The notes under the pieces were generated by a model, which ran no database searches, had not been told where the DNA came from, and saw only the letters and a list, made by a program, of their open reading frames with translations. A DNA stretch of 8,768 nt from CAYQLT01 sp964418425. GTDB taxonomy: Bacteria > Bacillota > Limnochordia > Limnochordales > Geochordaceae. The stretch spans positions 1 through 8,768 of the forward strand of contig CAYQLT010000085.1 in assembly GCA_964418425.1 (NCBI GenBank), given 5' to 3'. Both the position numbers and the translations under genes were made by a program. Of this stretch, positions 1 to 5,902 are shown in pieces. Every line of letters starts with the position of its first letter. Positions within the stretch are counted from its first letter, which is position 1.

Positions 1-34
1 GCCACTGCCTGGCTTCGAAGCTTTCCGAGGTCAT
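1..34 (-). CDS. possible start of a minus-strand gene, cut by the left edge
   Basis: On the minus strand an ATG at 34-32 opens a frame that reads MTSESFEARQW to the window edge without a stop. A second in-frame ATG at 46-44 overlaps the TATAAT box and cannot be the start if that promoter is used. No purine-rich ribosome binding site precedes either ATG. With transcription predicted near position 38, the message would be leaderless or nearly so. Only 11 residues are visible, so no function can be given. The transcript could equally be an RNA gene or have its start codon outside the window. Confidence 0.25.
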   Translation of the reverse strand, partial: MTSESFEARQW

Positions 35-44
35 GTCTTTGGGC

Positions 45-74
45 ATTATAAACCGCTGCGGCCGAGCCGGTCAG
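45..74 (-). promoter_or_regulatory. sigma-A-type promoter reading left, out of the window
   Basis: On the minus strand a perfect TATAAT lies at 50-45, preceded after 18 bases by CTGACC (74-69), which matches four of six positions of TTGACA. The predicted start of transcription is near position 38. It would drive a gene to the left of the window. The -10 is unusually AT-rich for this GC-rich DNA, which supports it; the -35 is only moderate. Confidence 0.5.
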
Positions 75-138
75 CCGCTCACGCACGCCCGGCCCGAGAC
101 GAGGGCGTGGTGGTCTCCGTCCTGGTGGACGACCTGGA

Positions 139-183
139 GCCCTGCCTGTGCTACGGGCATCGCGAACGTGAGCCGGGCAGGGC
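139..183 (-). terminator. hairpin downstream of the AHSA1-type gene
   Basis: GCCCTGCC at 139-146 is the exact reverse complement of GGCAGGGC at 176-183, giving an 8-bp GC stem around a 29-base loop. It starts 30 bases past the stop of the minus-strand AHSA1-type gene. It lacks the T-run of a classical intrinsic terminator, so the terminator role is a guess from position. Confidence 0.2.
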
Positions 184-212
184 GCCTCCGCCGTGTCTAC
201 CGCCGCACGCCT

Positions 213-716
213 TCACCTCCGGCGCCGTCGCGTGCAACGAACGCGACCGCTCCGGGGTTCCCGGTCGGCCGGGCTGCCGGGCGCCTGCACCGCCAGCCGG
301 CGGAGGGCACGCAGTGCCTGGGACCACGCGTCGGCGAAGTATTCCTCCATATCCTTCCGACGGTCGACCGGCAGGCCCTCGAAGCAGTGTTCAAGCACGA
401 CCCGGGTGCGGCTGCCCTGCTCGACCAGGGTAAACTCGATCACGTCCGAGGGCGCGGGAGACCCCGGGGTGAGGCGGCGGATGGCCAGGCGCCGCGGAGG
501 CTCGTAGACGGTGACCGTGCCCTCGACGTGGTAGGCAAGCCGCCCGTCGTCGTAGTGCTCCTCGAAGCGGCCACCTGTGCTCGGCTCGAACGCCAGCCGC
601 ACCGATGGCGAAGGGCACCACCACCGGCTGAGCTGCTCGGCTGTGCCCGGGTACGCCCGGACGGCGTCCGCAGGGGCCCCAACCGAAACCTCCCGACGAA
701 TGCTCCAGGGACGCAC
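213..716 (-). CDS. SRPBCC / AHSA1-type START-like domain protein
   Basis: This 167-residue protein fits the AHSA1 branch of the SRPBCC (Bet v 1-like) helix-grip fold, cytosolic proteins with a hydrophobic ligand cavity. The ligand and role are usually unknown in bacterial members. Visible features are an N-terminal strand (SIRREVSVGAPADAV, residues 5-19), the family-typical RWWCP with a GGRF turn (31-51), repeated strands around GTVTVYEPPRRLAIRR (66-81) and VIEFTLVEQGSRTRVVLEH (92-110), and a long C-terminal helix with W131. An Arg-rich tail follows residue 150 and may be disordered. The GTG at 716 is chosen because AGGAGGT at 731-725 sits eight bases upstream. A GTG at 755 would add 13 residues but has no good site. 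The gene stands alone, divergent from tRNA-Ser(GCT). Confidence 0.82.
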   Translation of the reverse strand: MRPWSIRREVSVGAPADAVRAYPGTAEQLSRWWCPSPSVRLAFEPSTGGRFEEHYDDGRLAYHVEGTVTVYEPPRRLAIRRLTPGSPAPSDVIEFTLVEQGSRTRVVLEHCFEGLPVDRRKDMEEYFADAWSQALRALRRLAVQAPGSPADREPRSGRVRCTRRRRR

Positions 717-724
717 CGCAGGCC

Positions 725-731
725 ACCTCCT
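725..731 (-). promoter_or_regulatory. ribosome binding site deciding the AHSA1-type start
   Basis: AGGAGGT on the minus strand is spaced eight bases from the GTG at 716-714. This places the start inside the longer open frame that begins at 755. Confidence 0.75.
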
Positions 732-789
732 GTCCGCAAACTCTGGCTGGCACACCCTGGCGCAGCTTCTGCCGCGCCCGATGAGGCCG

Positions 790-819
790 TTGACACTCTG
801 GCGGAGCCGATGCTAGACT
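790..819 (+). promoter_or_regulatory. promoter of tRNA-Ser(GCT), consensus -35 with extended -10
   Basis: TTGACA (790-795) is a perfect -35 box. After 18 bases comes TAGACT (814-819), four of six matches to TATAAT, preceded by TGC (811-813), an extended -10. Transcription would start near 826, about six bases before the tRNA. A strong promoter with a very short leader fits a stable RNA gene. Confidence 0.78.
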
Positions 820-831
820 GGGCACGGCCGC

Positions 832-927
832 GGAGGGGTCCGCTAGTTTCGGCCTAGGCGGGCAGTTTGCTAAACTGCTGGGCGCCCGAAAGGCGCCTCG
901 CGGGTTCGAATCCCGCCCCCTCCGCCA
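832..927 (+). tRNA. tRNA-Ser(GCT)
   Basis: A complete class II tRNA with CCA encoded at 925-927. The acceptor stem is GGAGGGG (832-838) with CCCCTCC (917-923), and the discriminator base is G924, as in serine tRNAs. The anticodon stem is GCAGT/ACTGC (862-866, 874-878) and its loop carries GCT at 869-871, which reads AGC and AGU codons. A long variable arm of GGCGCC/GGCGCC type (881-897) is the serine hallmark, and the T arm is GCGGG-TTCGAAT-CCCGC (900-916). The gene has its own promoter and lies 77 bases upstream of the mscS start on the same strand. Confidence 0.97.
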
Positions 928-966
928 CTCGTTTTCAGCTCGTCCCTCCGTCTGGCGGCCAGCAAA

Positions 967-985
967 CCTCTCGTGCCGCGAGAGG
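967..985 (+). terminator. hairpin between tRNA-Ser(GCT) and the mscS-type gene
   Basis: CCTCTCG (967-973) pairs with CGAGAGG (979-985) around a five-base loop, a compact 7-bp stem 39 bases after the tRNA. No T-run follows. It may end or attenuate the tRNA transcript, or form a structured leader 19 bases ahead of the channel start codon. Confidence 0.35.
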
Positions 986-1004
986 GTCGTGCTCTGGGGG
1001 AGTC

Positions 1005-2150
1005 ATGCAGCTTCTGCAAGCCGCGCTGGACGCGACGCCGGTTTGGCGGTGGCCCTTGGCGGCAGCCCTGGCGCTGGTCGGGTTCGTTCTCCTGAAGTTC
1101 GTGAAGAGCCGGACCGAGCGTCACCTTGCCGCCCTGGCCGCCCGCACCACCAGCCCCATCGACGACTTTCTGGCCGACCTGCTGCGAAGGCGCACCAGCG
1201 CCCTGGTCATGCTGATCGTGGCCGCTTACGTGGGTTCGCTGGTCGCAGGATTGCCCCCTGCGGCGGCGGAGATCCTGCGCAAACTCGCCCTGCTCGCTCT
1301 GTTCTGGCAGGCCGCGCTGTGGGGCGACGAGGCCGTCGGTTACTGGCTCAACTATAGCCTGAAACAGCGGGTCGCCACCGACCCGGAGAGCGCGTCGGCG
1401 TACGGGCTTATTGGCATCGGCTCCCGGGCGGTTCTCTGGGCTGTGGTGGTTCTGGCCGCGCTGCACAACGCTGGCGTCAACATCACCGCGTTGGTGGCAG
1501 GCCTGGGCGTGGCGGGCGTGGCGGTCGCCCTGGCGGTTCAGAGCATCCTCAGCGATCTGTTTGCTTCCCTTTCGATCCTGTTGGACAAGCCGTTCGTGGT
1601 GGGCGACTTCATCATCGTAGGGGATTACCTGGGCACGGTGGAGCGTATCGGCATCAAGACTACCCGGGTGCGCAGCCTGTCGGGCGAGCAGCTGATCTTC
1701 TCCAACAGCGACCTTCTCAGCAGCCGCATCCGCAACTTCAAGCGGATGCAGGAACGGCGCGTGCTGTTTACCGTCGGCGTCACGTACCAGACTCCGTACG
1801 AGAAGCTGAAGACCCTGCCCGGCCTGATTCGCTCCATCGTGGAGTCGCAGCCGCAGGTCCGCTTCGATCGTGCCCACTTCGCCCGGTATGGCGATTTCGC
1901 TCTCATCCTGGAGGTCGTCTACTACGTGCTGACGCCCGATTACAACACCTACATGGACGTGCAGCAGGCCATCAACCTGGAGATCTTTCGCCGTTTCGCC
2001 GCCGAGGGCGTGGAGTTCGCCTACCCGACCCAGACCATCCACCTGGCCCCCAGGCCTGCCCCCTCCTCCGACAGCGACGCCGGCGTTACGGCGCTGGCAG
2101 CTCCACCCGGCGGCGGGCCCAACGCTCCCCGGACGGACCGGCCGGCCTGA
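1005..2150 (+). CDS. MscS-family small-conductance mechanosensitive channel
   Basis: This 381-residue inner-membrane protein is an MscS-type channel, which opens under membrane tension to release solutes during hypo-osmotic shock. Hydrophobic segments lie near residues 16-33, 65-83, 89-107 and 136-154. The pore helix follows at 159-193, with the Gly/Ala-rich run ITALVAGLGVAGVAVALAVQ and then LSDLFASLSILLDKPFVVGDFI, the signature join to the cytoplasmic beta domain. That domain contains GTVERIGIKTTRVRSLSGEQLIFSNSDL (210-237), and an alpha/beta domain runs to about residue 348. The last 30 residues are Pro/Ala/Ser-rich and look disordered. The ATG at 1005 follows GGGGGAG; the frame stays open upstream, but only into the tRNA. 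It may receive read-through from the tRNA promoter. It converges on the phosphoesterase gene with six bases between the stops. Confidence 0.93.
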   Translation: MQLLQAALDATPVWRWPLAAALALVGFVLLKFVKSRTERHLAALAARTTSPIDDFLADLLRRRTSALVMLIVAAYVGSLVAGLPPAAAEILRKLALLALFWQAALWGDEAVGYWLNYSLKQRVATDPESASAYGLIGIGSRAVLWAVVVLAALHNAGVNITALVAGLGVAGVAVALAVQSILSDLFASLSILLDKPFVVGDFIIVGDYLGTVERIGIKTTRVRSLSGEQLIFSNSDLLSSRIRNFKRMQERRVLFTVGVTYQTPYEKLKTLPGLIRSIVESQPQVRFDRAHFARYGDFALILEVVYYVLTPDYNTYMDVQQAINLEIFRRFAAEGVEFAYPTQTIHLAPRPAPSSDSDAGVTALAAPPGGGPNAPRTDRPA

Positions 2151-2156
2151 GGGATG

Positions 2157-2885
2157 CTAGCGGCCGTGGGCGAGGCGCTCGGCCAGGACCACCGGAAGAT
2201 TGGCCTGTAAGATGGCCTGTTGGACGCTGCTCACGTCGTAGGGTACCCTGCGGGCCCACATCTGCCCTGTGGTCGGATCCAGAAGGACGTAACCCGCCTG
2301 CGGGAACCCATCTCTGGGCTGGCCCACGCTCCCCACGTTTACGATACAAGGAGGCTCCAGCGTCAAGTCCGCGCTGGCGTGCAGGGGCCGGTATCCCCGG
2401 CGGGTGAAGACGCCCATGAGGTGCGTGTGACCCACCAGACAGACGTCGAACTGCGGCCGGGCCAGGATCTCCTCCGCCGCCTCGGGGTCGATGTATTCGG
2501 TGACCGGATGCCGGGGCGTCCCGTGCGCCAGCAGCAAGCGCAGGCCCCCCGCCGTATCCACCCGGTGCAGATGGGGTCGCGTCCTCAGCCAGAGCCGTTC
2601 ATCGTGGTTGAGCTGGCGGGCCGTCCACTCGACGGCCTCCCGGGCCCACGGGTTAAACCATCGCAGGTCCAGCATGCCCACGGCCGCGGCATCGTGGTTG
2701 CCCAGCAGGGAGACGGATGCGTGCTGGCGGGCCCACAGCAGGCACGCGTTAGGCTCGGGGCCGTAGCCGACCGTGTCGCCCAGATTGTAGACGACCTCGG
2801 GAGCGAAGCTCTCCATGTCCGCCAGAACCGCCTGCAGAGCAAGCCGGTTGGCATGGATGTCGGAGATGACCGCCACAAGCCCCAC
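2157..2885 (-). CDS. calcineurin-like metallophosphoesterase
   Basis: This 242-residue cytosolic protein has the full set of two-metal phosphoesterase motifs: D9-x-H11 in SDIHAN, G36-D37, G62-N63-H64-D65, H121 in AHGTP, and G152-H153-T154-H155. Together they bind a dinuclear metal centre. The spacing and length match the single-domain YfcE/MJ0936-like group (PF12850 type), whose members hydrolyse phosphodiesters; the natural substrate cannot be read from the sequence. The start is a GTG preceded by an imperfect AGGCGG site (2899-2894) at eight bases. A GTG three codons further in (2876) is possible but has no better site. A small hairpin (ACGGC/GCCGT, 2900-2913) lies just ahead of the binding site. 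The gene follows tRNA-Ser(TGA) by 69 bases on the same strand and could share its promoter. Confidence 0.9.
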   Translation of the reverse strand: MGLVAVISDIHANRLALQAVLADMESFAPEVVYNLGDTVGYGPEPNACLLWARQHASVSLLGNHDAAAVGMLDLRWFNPWAREAVEWTARQLNHDERLWLRTRPHLHRVDTAGGLRLLLAHGTPRHPVTEYIDPEAAEEILARPQFDVCLVGHTHLMGVFTRRGYRPLHASADLTLEPPCIVNVGSVGQPRDGFPQAGYVLLDPTTGQMWARRVPYDVSSVQQAILQANLPVVLAERLAHGR

Positions 2886-2954
2886 AGCGCCAGCCGCCTA
2901 CGGCGCCCGCCGTGAACGGGTCGCGATGTCCCCTGCCCGGACGGCCCGGTGCGG

Positions 2955-3044
2955 TGGCGGAGGGGGAGGGATTCGAACCCCCGGAGGGACCAGGCCCTCA
3001 ACGGTTTTCAAGACCGCCTCTTTCGTCCGCTCAGACACCCCTCC
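2955..3044 (-). tRNA. tRNA-Ser(TGA)
   Basis: A complete class II tRNA on the minus strand with encoded CCA (complement of 2957-2955). Acceptor GGAGGGG (3044-3038) pairs with CCCCTCC (2965-2959), followed by discriminator G. The anticodon is TGA at 3010-3008 in the loop CTTGAAA, reading UCA and, by wobble, other UCN codons. A long variable arm with GAGGG/CCCTC and a T arm with TTCGAAT are present, with one G-U pair in the T stem. It is oriented towards the phosphoesterase gene. Confidence 0.96.
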
Positions 3045-3078
3045 GCGCGGGCTCCCGTCCTTGGAAAGGAGCGTTCTC

Positions 3079-3087
3079 ATTATACCA
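3079..3087 (-). promoter_or_regulatory. extended -10 promoter of tRNA-Ser(TGA)
   Basis: On the minus strand TGG (3087-3085) directly precedes a perfect TATAAT (3084-3079), an extended -10 element. Transcription would begin near 3072, leaving a leader of about 27 bases before the tRNA. No TTGACA-like -35 is visible at the proper distance, so the promoter probably relies on the extended -10. Confidence 0.65.
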
Positions 3088-3105
3088 CGACGGGGGTACC
3101 CGTCG
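3088..3105. repeat. perfect 7-bp dyad just upstream of the tRNA-Ser(TGA) -10 box
   Basis: CGACGGG (3088-3094) and CCCGTCG (3099-3105) form a perfect inverted repeat around GGTA. It occupies the region between the -10 box and the expected -35 position of the tRNA promoter. It also lies about 70 bases past the arsC stop on the same strand. It could be an operator, a terminator stem of the arsC transcript without a T-run, or chance in GC-rich DNA. Confidence 0.35.
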
Positions 3106-3176
3106 GGGCGTCCGGGCGCGCCGCCGCACGGGGCAATGCTGGGGCCGAGGTGGAGTCGGCGAGGCCTGCGGGATTC

Positions 3177-3725
3177 TCAGCGGTTTGCCGACCCGATGAG
3201 CCTGCCGGCGGCCAGGGTCGCGACCAGCGCCCGAACCTCCCGGTCCACCTGATCCCGCACGGCCCGGAACACCGGCATGACCTCTTCCTCGCTGCCTGCC
3301 ATGGCTGCAGGGTCGGGAAGAGGCCAGTGATGGGAGCGGGCCCCCTGCGGCAGAACCGGGCAGCGATCCCGGGCGTCCCCGCAAAGGGTGACCACCACGT
3401 CCGCCCAGCGCAGGTCTTCCTCGGTCAAGGCCTTGCACCGCTGATGGGAGATGTCGATGCCCACCTCCGCCATGGCCCGTACGGCCAGGGGGTGAAGCCC
3501 TTTTGGCTCCAGCCCTGCCGAGCGCACCTCAGCCACGTGTGCGCCCAGGGCCCGCCCGAAGCCCTCGGCCATCTGGCTGCGGCACGAGTTACCCGTGCAG
3601 ACGAACAAGACCCGCCACGGGCGGTCCCGTCCGGGTACACCGGTGGCCTCCTGTCCGCAGCCTATCCCCCCGGAGACTTGCGTCGCCGACCCGCCCGGTT
3701 CCTCCGGGCTCGCCGCCCTGGTCAT
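3177..3725 (-). CDS. arsC: arsenate reductase, thioredoxin-coupled ArsC type (LMW phosphatase fold)
   Basis: This protein (182 residues from the ATG at 3725) would reduce arsenate to arsenite in the cytosol, using a three-cysteine relay recharged by thioredoxin. From that start the P-loop is CTGNSCRS, with nucleophile C43, C48 and R49. The relay cysteines are C115 (VTLCGDA) and C122 (CPVLP), and the general acid is D138 in WPLPDPA. The spacings C43-C115-C122-D138 equal those of pI258 ArsC (C10-C82-C89-D105), which separates it from plain tyrosine phosphatases. The start is uncertain. The ATG at 3725 follows GGGAG by five bases; a GTG at 3773 has no site. Either leaves an N-terminal extension of at least 30 residues that the family normally lacks, and a perfect AGGAGG lies inside it (3652-3647). 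No arsR or arsenite exporter gene is adjacent. Confidence 0.88.
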   Translation of the reverse strand: MTRAASPEEPGGSATQVSGGIGCGQEATGVPGRDRPWRVLFVCTGNSCRSQMAEGFGRALGAHVAEVRSAGLEPKGLHPLAVRAMAEVGIDISHQRCKALTEEDLRWADVVVTLCGDARDRCPVLPQGARSHHWPLPDPAAMAGSEEEVMPVFRAVRDQVDREVRALVATLAAGRLIGSANR

Positions 3726-3879
3726 AGCGGCTCCCGAACCCCCCGCCCGATGCCTGTGCCCCAGCCGGGACACGCCAAGGCTATGTCAGCTGTCCTACAA
3801 AAGCATTGCCGGACGGTTACAGCTCCGTTGAGGCCGGGCAGTGCATCGCCTGGCCCCGTCCGGCGCCCGATCCGCCCCG

Positions 3880-3909
3880 TTGACACCACCCCACCCCGCC
3901 CGTTACCCT
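3880..3909 (+). promoter_or_regulatory. probable promoter of the GNAT gene
   Basis: A perfect TTGACA (3880-3885) is followed after 18 bases by TACCCT (3904-3909), which keeps the key T, A and final T of a -10 box. Transcription would start near 3917, only about ten bases before the ATG, overlapping a GGGGGT that serves as a weak binding site. The rest of the arsC-GNAT gap, 3726-3879, shows no convincing promoter for arsC. Confidence 0.45.
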
Positions 3910-3926
3910 GCCCGGGGGTACCCGTC

Positions 3927-4553
3927 ATGCAGCGCGGCAGCTCTCGCTCGCCGGCCACCCTGGAGCCCATAGGGCCGGACTGGGCCCTGCAGGGCCGGCG
4001 TACGCGATTACGCCTTCTCGGCGAAAAGGACCTCCCCGCCCGATTGGCCATGACCAACGACCCGGCCGTCCAGCTGGAGACCGTAGGCATGGCTGTCGGG
4101 GAGCGCACCCCCTATGACATCCGCAGCTGGTTCGCCGCGCTGTCGGCCGACCCCAACAGCCGTCAGATCGCCATCGAAGACGAGTCGGGCCGTTACATCG
4201 GCGACCTGGACCTGCACAGCTTCGACCCCTCCCGGGGGGAGGCCTGGGTGGAAGTGCTGCTGGGTGACCCCGCCCTTCGGGCACGGGGTGAAGCCGAGGC
4301 GGCCGACTGCCTGGCCGATGCGCTGGGCACCCTGCTGACGTTCGCCTTCGGGCCGCTGGGCCTGCAGAAGGTTCTGGCAGAGGTGCTCAGCACCAACCCC
4401 GTTGCGCGCCGGGCCCTGTCGGCCCTGGGGTTCCGCGAGGTCGGCCAGATCGATCACCTTAACGGCGTGATCTCTCATATCCTGGAACTCACCGACTCGG
4501 AGTTCCATGGATCTCCCGCGGCCGCTCCACCCGGCCCACCGGCGAACCCGTAA
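3927..4553 (+). CDS. GNAT acetyltransferase, RimJ/RimL-like
   Basis: This 208-residue protein belongs to the GNAT superfamily in the RimJ/RimL style (Acetyltransf_3 type), which moves an acetyl group from acetyl-CoA to an amine. The domain runs from about residue 24 to 187. RTRLRLLGEKDLP is the first strand and helix, YIGDLDLHSFDPSRGEAWVEVLLGDP (90-115) holds the central strands, and R118-A-R-G-E-A123 is the acetyl-CoA pyrophosphate loop (RxxGxA form). It is followed by the helix ADCLADALGTLLTFAF and the closing LQKVLAEVLSTNPVARRALSALGFREVG (146-173). The substrate cannot be inferred. About 20 N-terminal residues and the Pro-rich last 15 lie outside the fold. The ATG at 3927 is the first sensible start; the frame is open far upstream but overlaps arsC. 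It converges with the amidase gene. Confidence 0.87.
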   Translation: MQRGSSRSPATLEPIGPDWALQGRRTRLRLLGEKDLPARLAMTNDPAVQLETVGMAVGERTPYDIRSWFAALSADPNSRQIAIEDESGRYIGDLDLHSFDPSRGEAWVEVLLGDPALRARGEAEAADCLADALGTLLTFAFGPLGLQKVLAEVLSTNPVARRALSALGFREVGQIDHLNGVISHILELTDSEFHGSPAAAPPGPPANP

Positions 4554-4554
4554 A

Positions 4555-4604
4555 CCCGAGTCCGCACTCTGCGGGAAAGAGCGGGCGGCTTGCGGATGGG
4601 TCTC
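4555..4604. terminator. imperfect hairpin between convergent GNAT and amidase genes
   Basis: TCCGCA (4561-4566) pairs with TGCGGA (4591-4596), and CCC (4555-4557) may extend the pairing with GGG (4598-4600). It spans the 49-base gap and touches the amidase stop codon. A bidirectional terminator would be expected here, but there is no T-run on either side. Confidence 0.25.
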
Positions 4605-5853
4605 AGTCCCGGATCTGCAGGAGCCAGAAGACCGTTCCCTGATCCCAGCCCACGTCCCACGGGACCAGGTTTCGGTCGGCGGTGTGGGAGTTGACCAGCA
4701 CGTATCCTCGAAAATCCCTGCCTGTCACGGTCGCCAGGTGCACGATGCGGCCTTCTTCCTGATACCCGACGACGTCGCCGGGTTTCAGGGCGGCCAGGGC
4801 ACCGTCGGGAAAACCGTCCCGAGGCTTCATCACTTCGGCAAAGGGTCCCCGGGCCAGGAGCCTGGCCTGGCCTGTGGCCAGAAGGTAGCGGGCCAGCGCG
4901 GAGGTCTGCACCCACGCCCGGCTGCCCCCTGACCCGCTGCGGTAGTACCACACCGAGTCCATGGGCAGCCCGCCGGCATGCAGCACCTGAGAGGTGAAGT
5001 TGGTGCAATCTCCGCCAATGTCAGTGTAGTCGCGGTAGCGCCGGTTGTAGGCGCCGCCGTTGCCGCATCCCCAGGCTGCGCCGCAAAACTCTCGGGCGTA
5101 GGCCACGGCGGCCTCGCGATTGTACCGGCCGCGGCCACCCGCTCCCCGTACCCGCGCTATCTGCGGCCCATGGGAAGCTGCGCCGGGGGGCGCAAGGTCC
5201 TCCACACCCGGGGGTTCGCAGCGCTGTACGCGCTCTTGCTGAATGCGGGCGAGCCCCGAAAGCAGGCCGCCGGATGCCGTAAGGTCCGCCGGCAGGACCT
5301 CCGGAACCAGGGCGTCTTCGTCCAGGGGATCCGTGTACCAGTCGCGCCGCAAAATCCAGCCGCTGCCGGCTCTGACCAGCTGCATGGTGTGGCGTGTCCC
5401 GATGCCAAAAAGATGCTTCTCCAGCGTGGGGTCGTCCTCGTAGACGTATCCAAGCCGGGCGCTTTGGACGAGGCTCACCCAGGCGTCCTTGTCGGAGACC
5501 CGCATCCCGGGAATGCGAAAGCTTACGGCCGCGCTGACGAGCCTGACCCCGCGTTTGGTCGACCACGCTTGCAAGTAGCGCAGCCGCCGCTTTTCGTGTT
5601 CCAGTGACCACTTCCCGTAGGTGGAGTCCAGGTCGTAGTGTTCGGCCAGGGATTGGTCGTCGAACCGGATGAGAGCCTGCGCCCGCTCCGCCAGGATGCG
5701 TTCGACAGCAGCCTGAACCTCGCCGCGGGGGTCACCCCTGGCGTCGGCTTGGCGGTTCTGGAGCCACACCCATACCGCTCCCAGCGCTGCACCCACCACC
5801 GCGACGGCCAGCGCGAGCAGCGCGGGCCGCAGTCGAAAGGCGGCGAACATCAT
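4603..5853 (-). CDS. membrane-anchored Amidase_6 (putative amidase) domain protein
   Basis: This 416-residue protein appears to sit outside the membrane, held by one N-terminal hydrophobic segment (residues 8-30, after FRLRP) that acts as a signal anchor. Residues 40-175 form a polar region with VERILAERAQALIRFDDQSLAEHYDLDS and SGWILRRDWYTDPLDED, resembling the N-terminal part of Firmicute Amidase_6 proteins. A Pro/Gly-rich linker follows (210-243). The C-terminal domain (244-416) matches the putative amidase family PF12671: YNREAAVAYAREF, YNRRYRDYTDIGGDCTNFTSQVLHAGG with probable nucleophile C283, WYYRSG, LKPGDVVGY, and histidines H372 (VHLATV) and H390 (NSHTAD). The cysteine/histidine layout suggests a papain-like cell-wall amidase or peptidase; this is family inference. 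The first of two adjacent ATGs (5853) is chosen, 11 bases after GGGAGGT. It is divergent from the EamA gene. Confidence 0.85.
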   Translation of the reverse strand: MMFAAFRLRPALLALAVAVVGAALGAVWVWLQNRQADARGDPRGEVQAAVERILAERAQALIRFDDQSLAEHYDLDSTYGKWSLEHEKRRLRYLQAWSTKRGVRLVSAAVSFRIPGMRVSDKDAWVSLVQSARLGYVYEDDPTLEKHLFGIGTRHTMQLVRAGSGWILRRDWYTDPLDEDALVPEVLPADLTASGGLLSGLARIQQERVQRCEPPGVEDLAPPGAASHGPQIARVRGAGGRGRYNREAAVAYAREFCGAAWGCGNGGAYNRRYRDYTDIGGDCTNFTSQVLHAGGLPMDSVWYYRSGSGGSRAWVQTSALARYLLATGQARLLARGPFAEVMKPRDGFPDGALAALKPGDVVGYQEEGRIVHLATVTGRDFRGYVLVNSHTADRNLVPWDVGWDQGTVFWLLQIRD

Positions 5854-5902
5854 GACCAGGCACGACCTCCCGGGGCATAGCCTCTCAGACAGGATCGACC
5901 CT

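Noticed and set aside
33..857. 274-codon plus-strand frame at the left edge, running into the tRNA
   Set aside because: It is antisense to the AHSA1-type gene, ends inside tRNA-Ser(GCT), and is Pro/Arg/Ala-rich without any motif.
870..2042. 390-codon open frame on the minus strand, antisense to the MscS-type gene
   Set aside because: It has no recognisable domain, is rich in Arg, Gly, His and Gln as GC-rich antisense frames are, and lies across a clear mscS and part of a tRNA. It is a shadow.
832..3044. Integrative element bounded by tRNA genes
   Set aside because: No integrase, no direct att-like repeat and no foreign base composition is seen; the enclosed genes are ordinary chromosomal families.
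2949..3926. Long in-frame extension upstream of the GNAT gene
   Set aside because: It overlaps tRNA-Ser(TGA) and is antisense to arsC. The GNAT fold begins after the ATG at 3927, which has a promoter just upstream.
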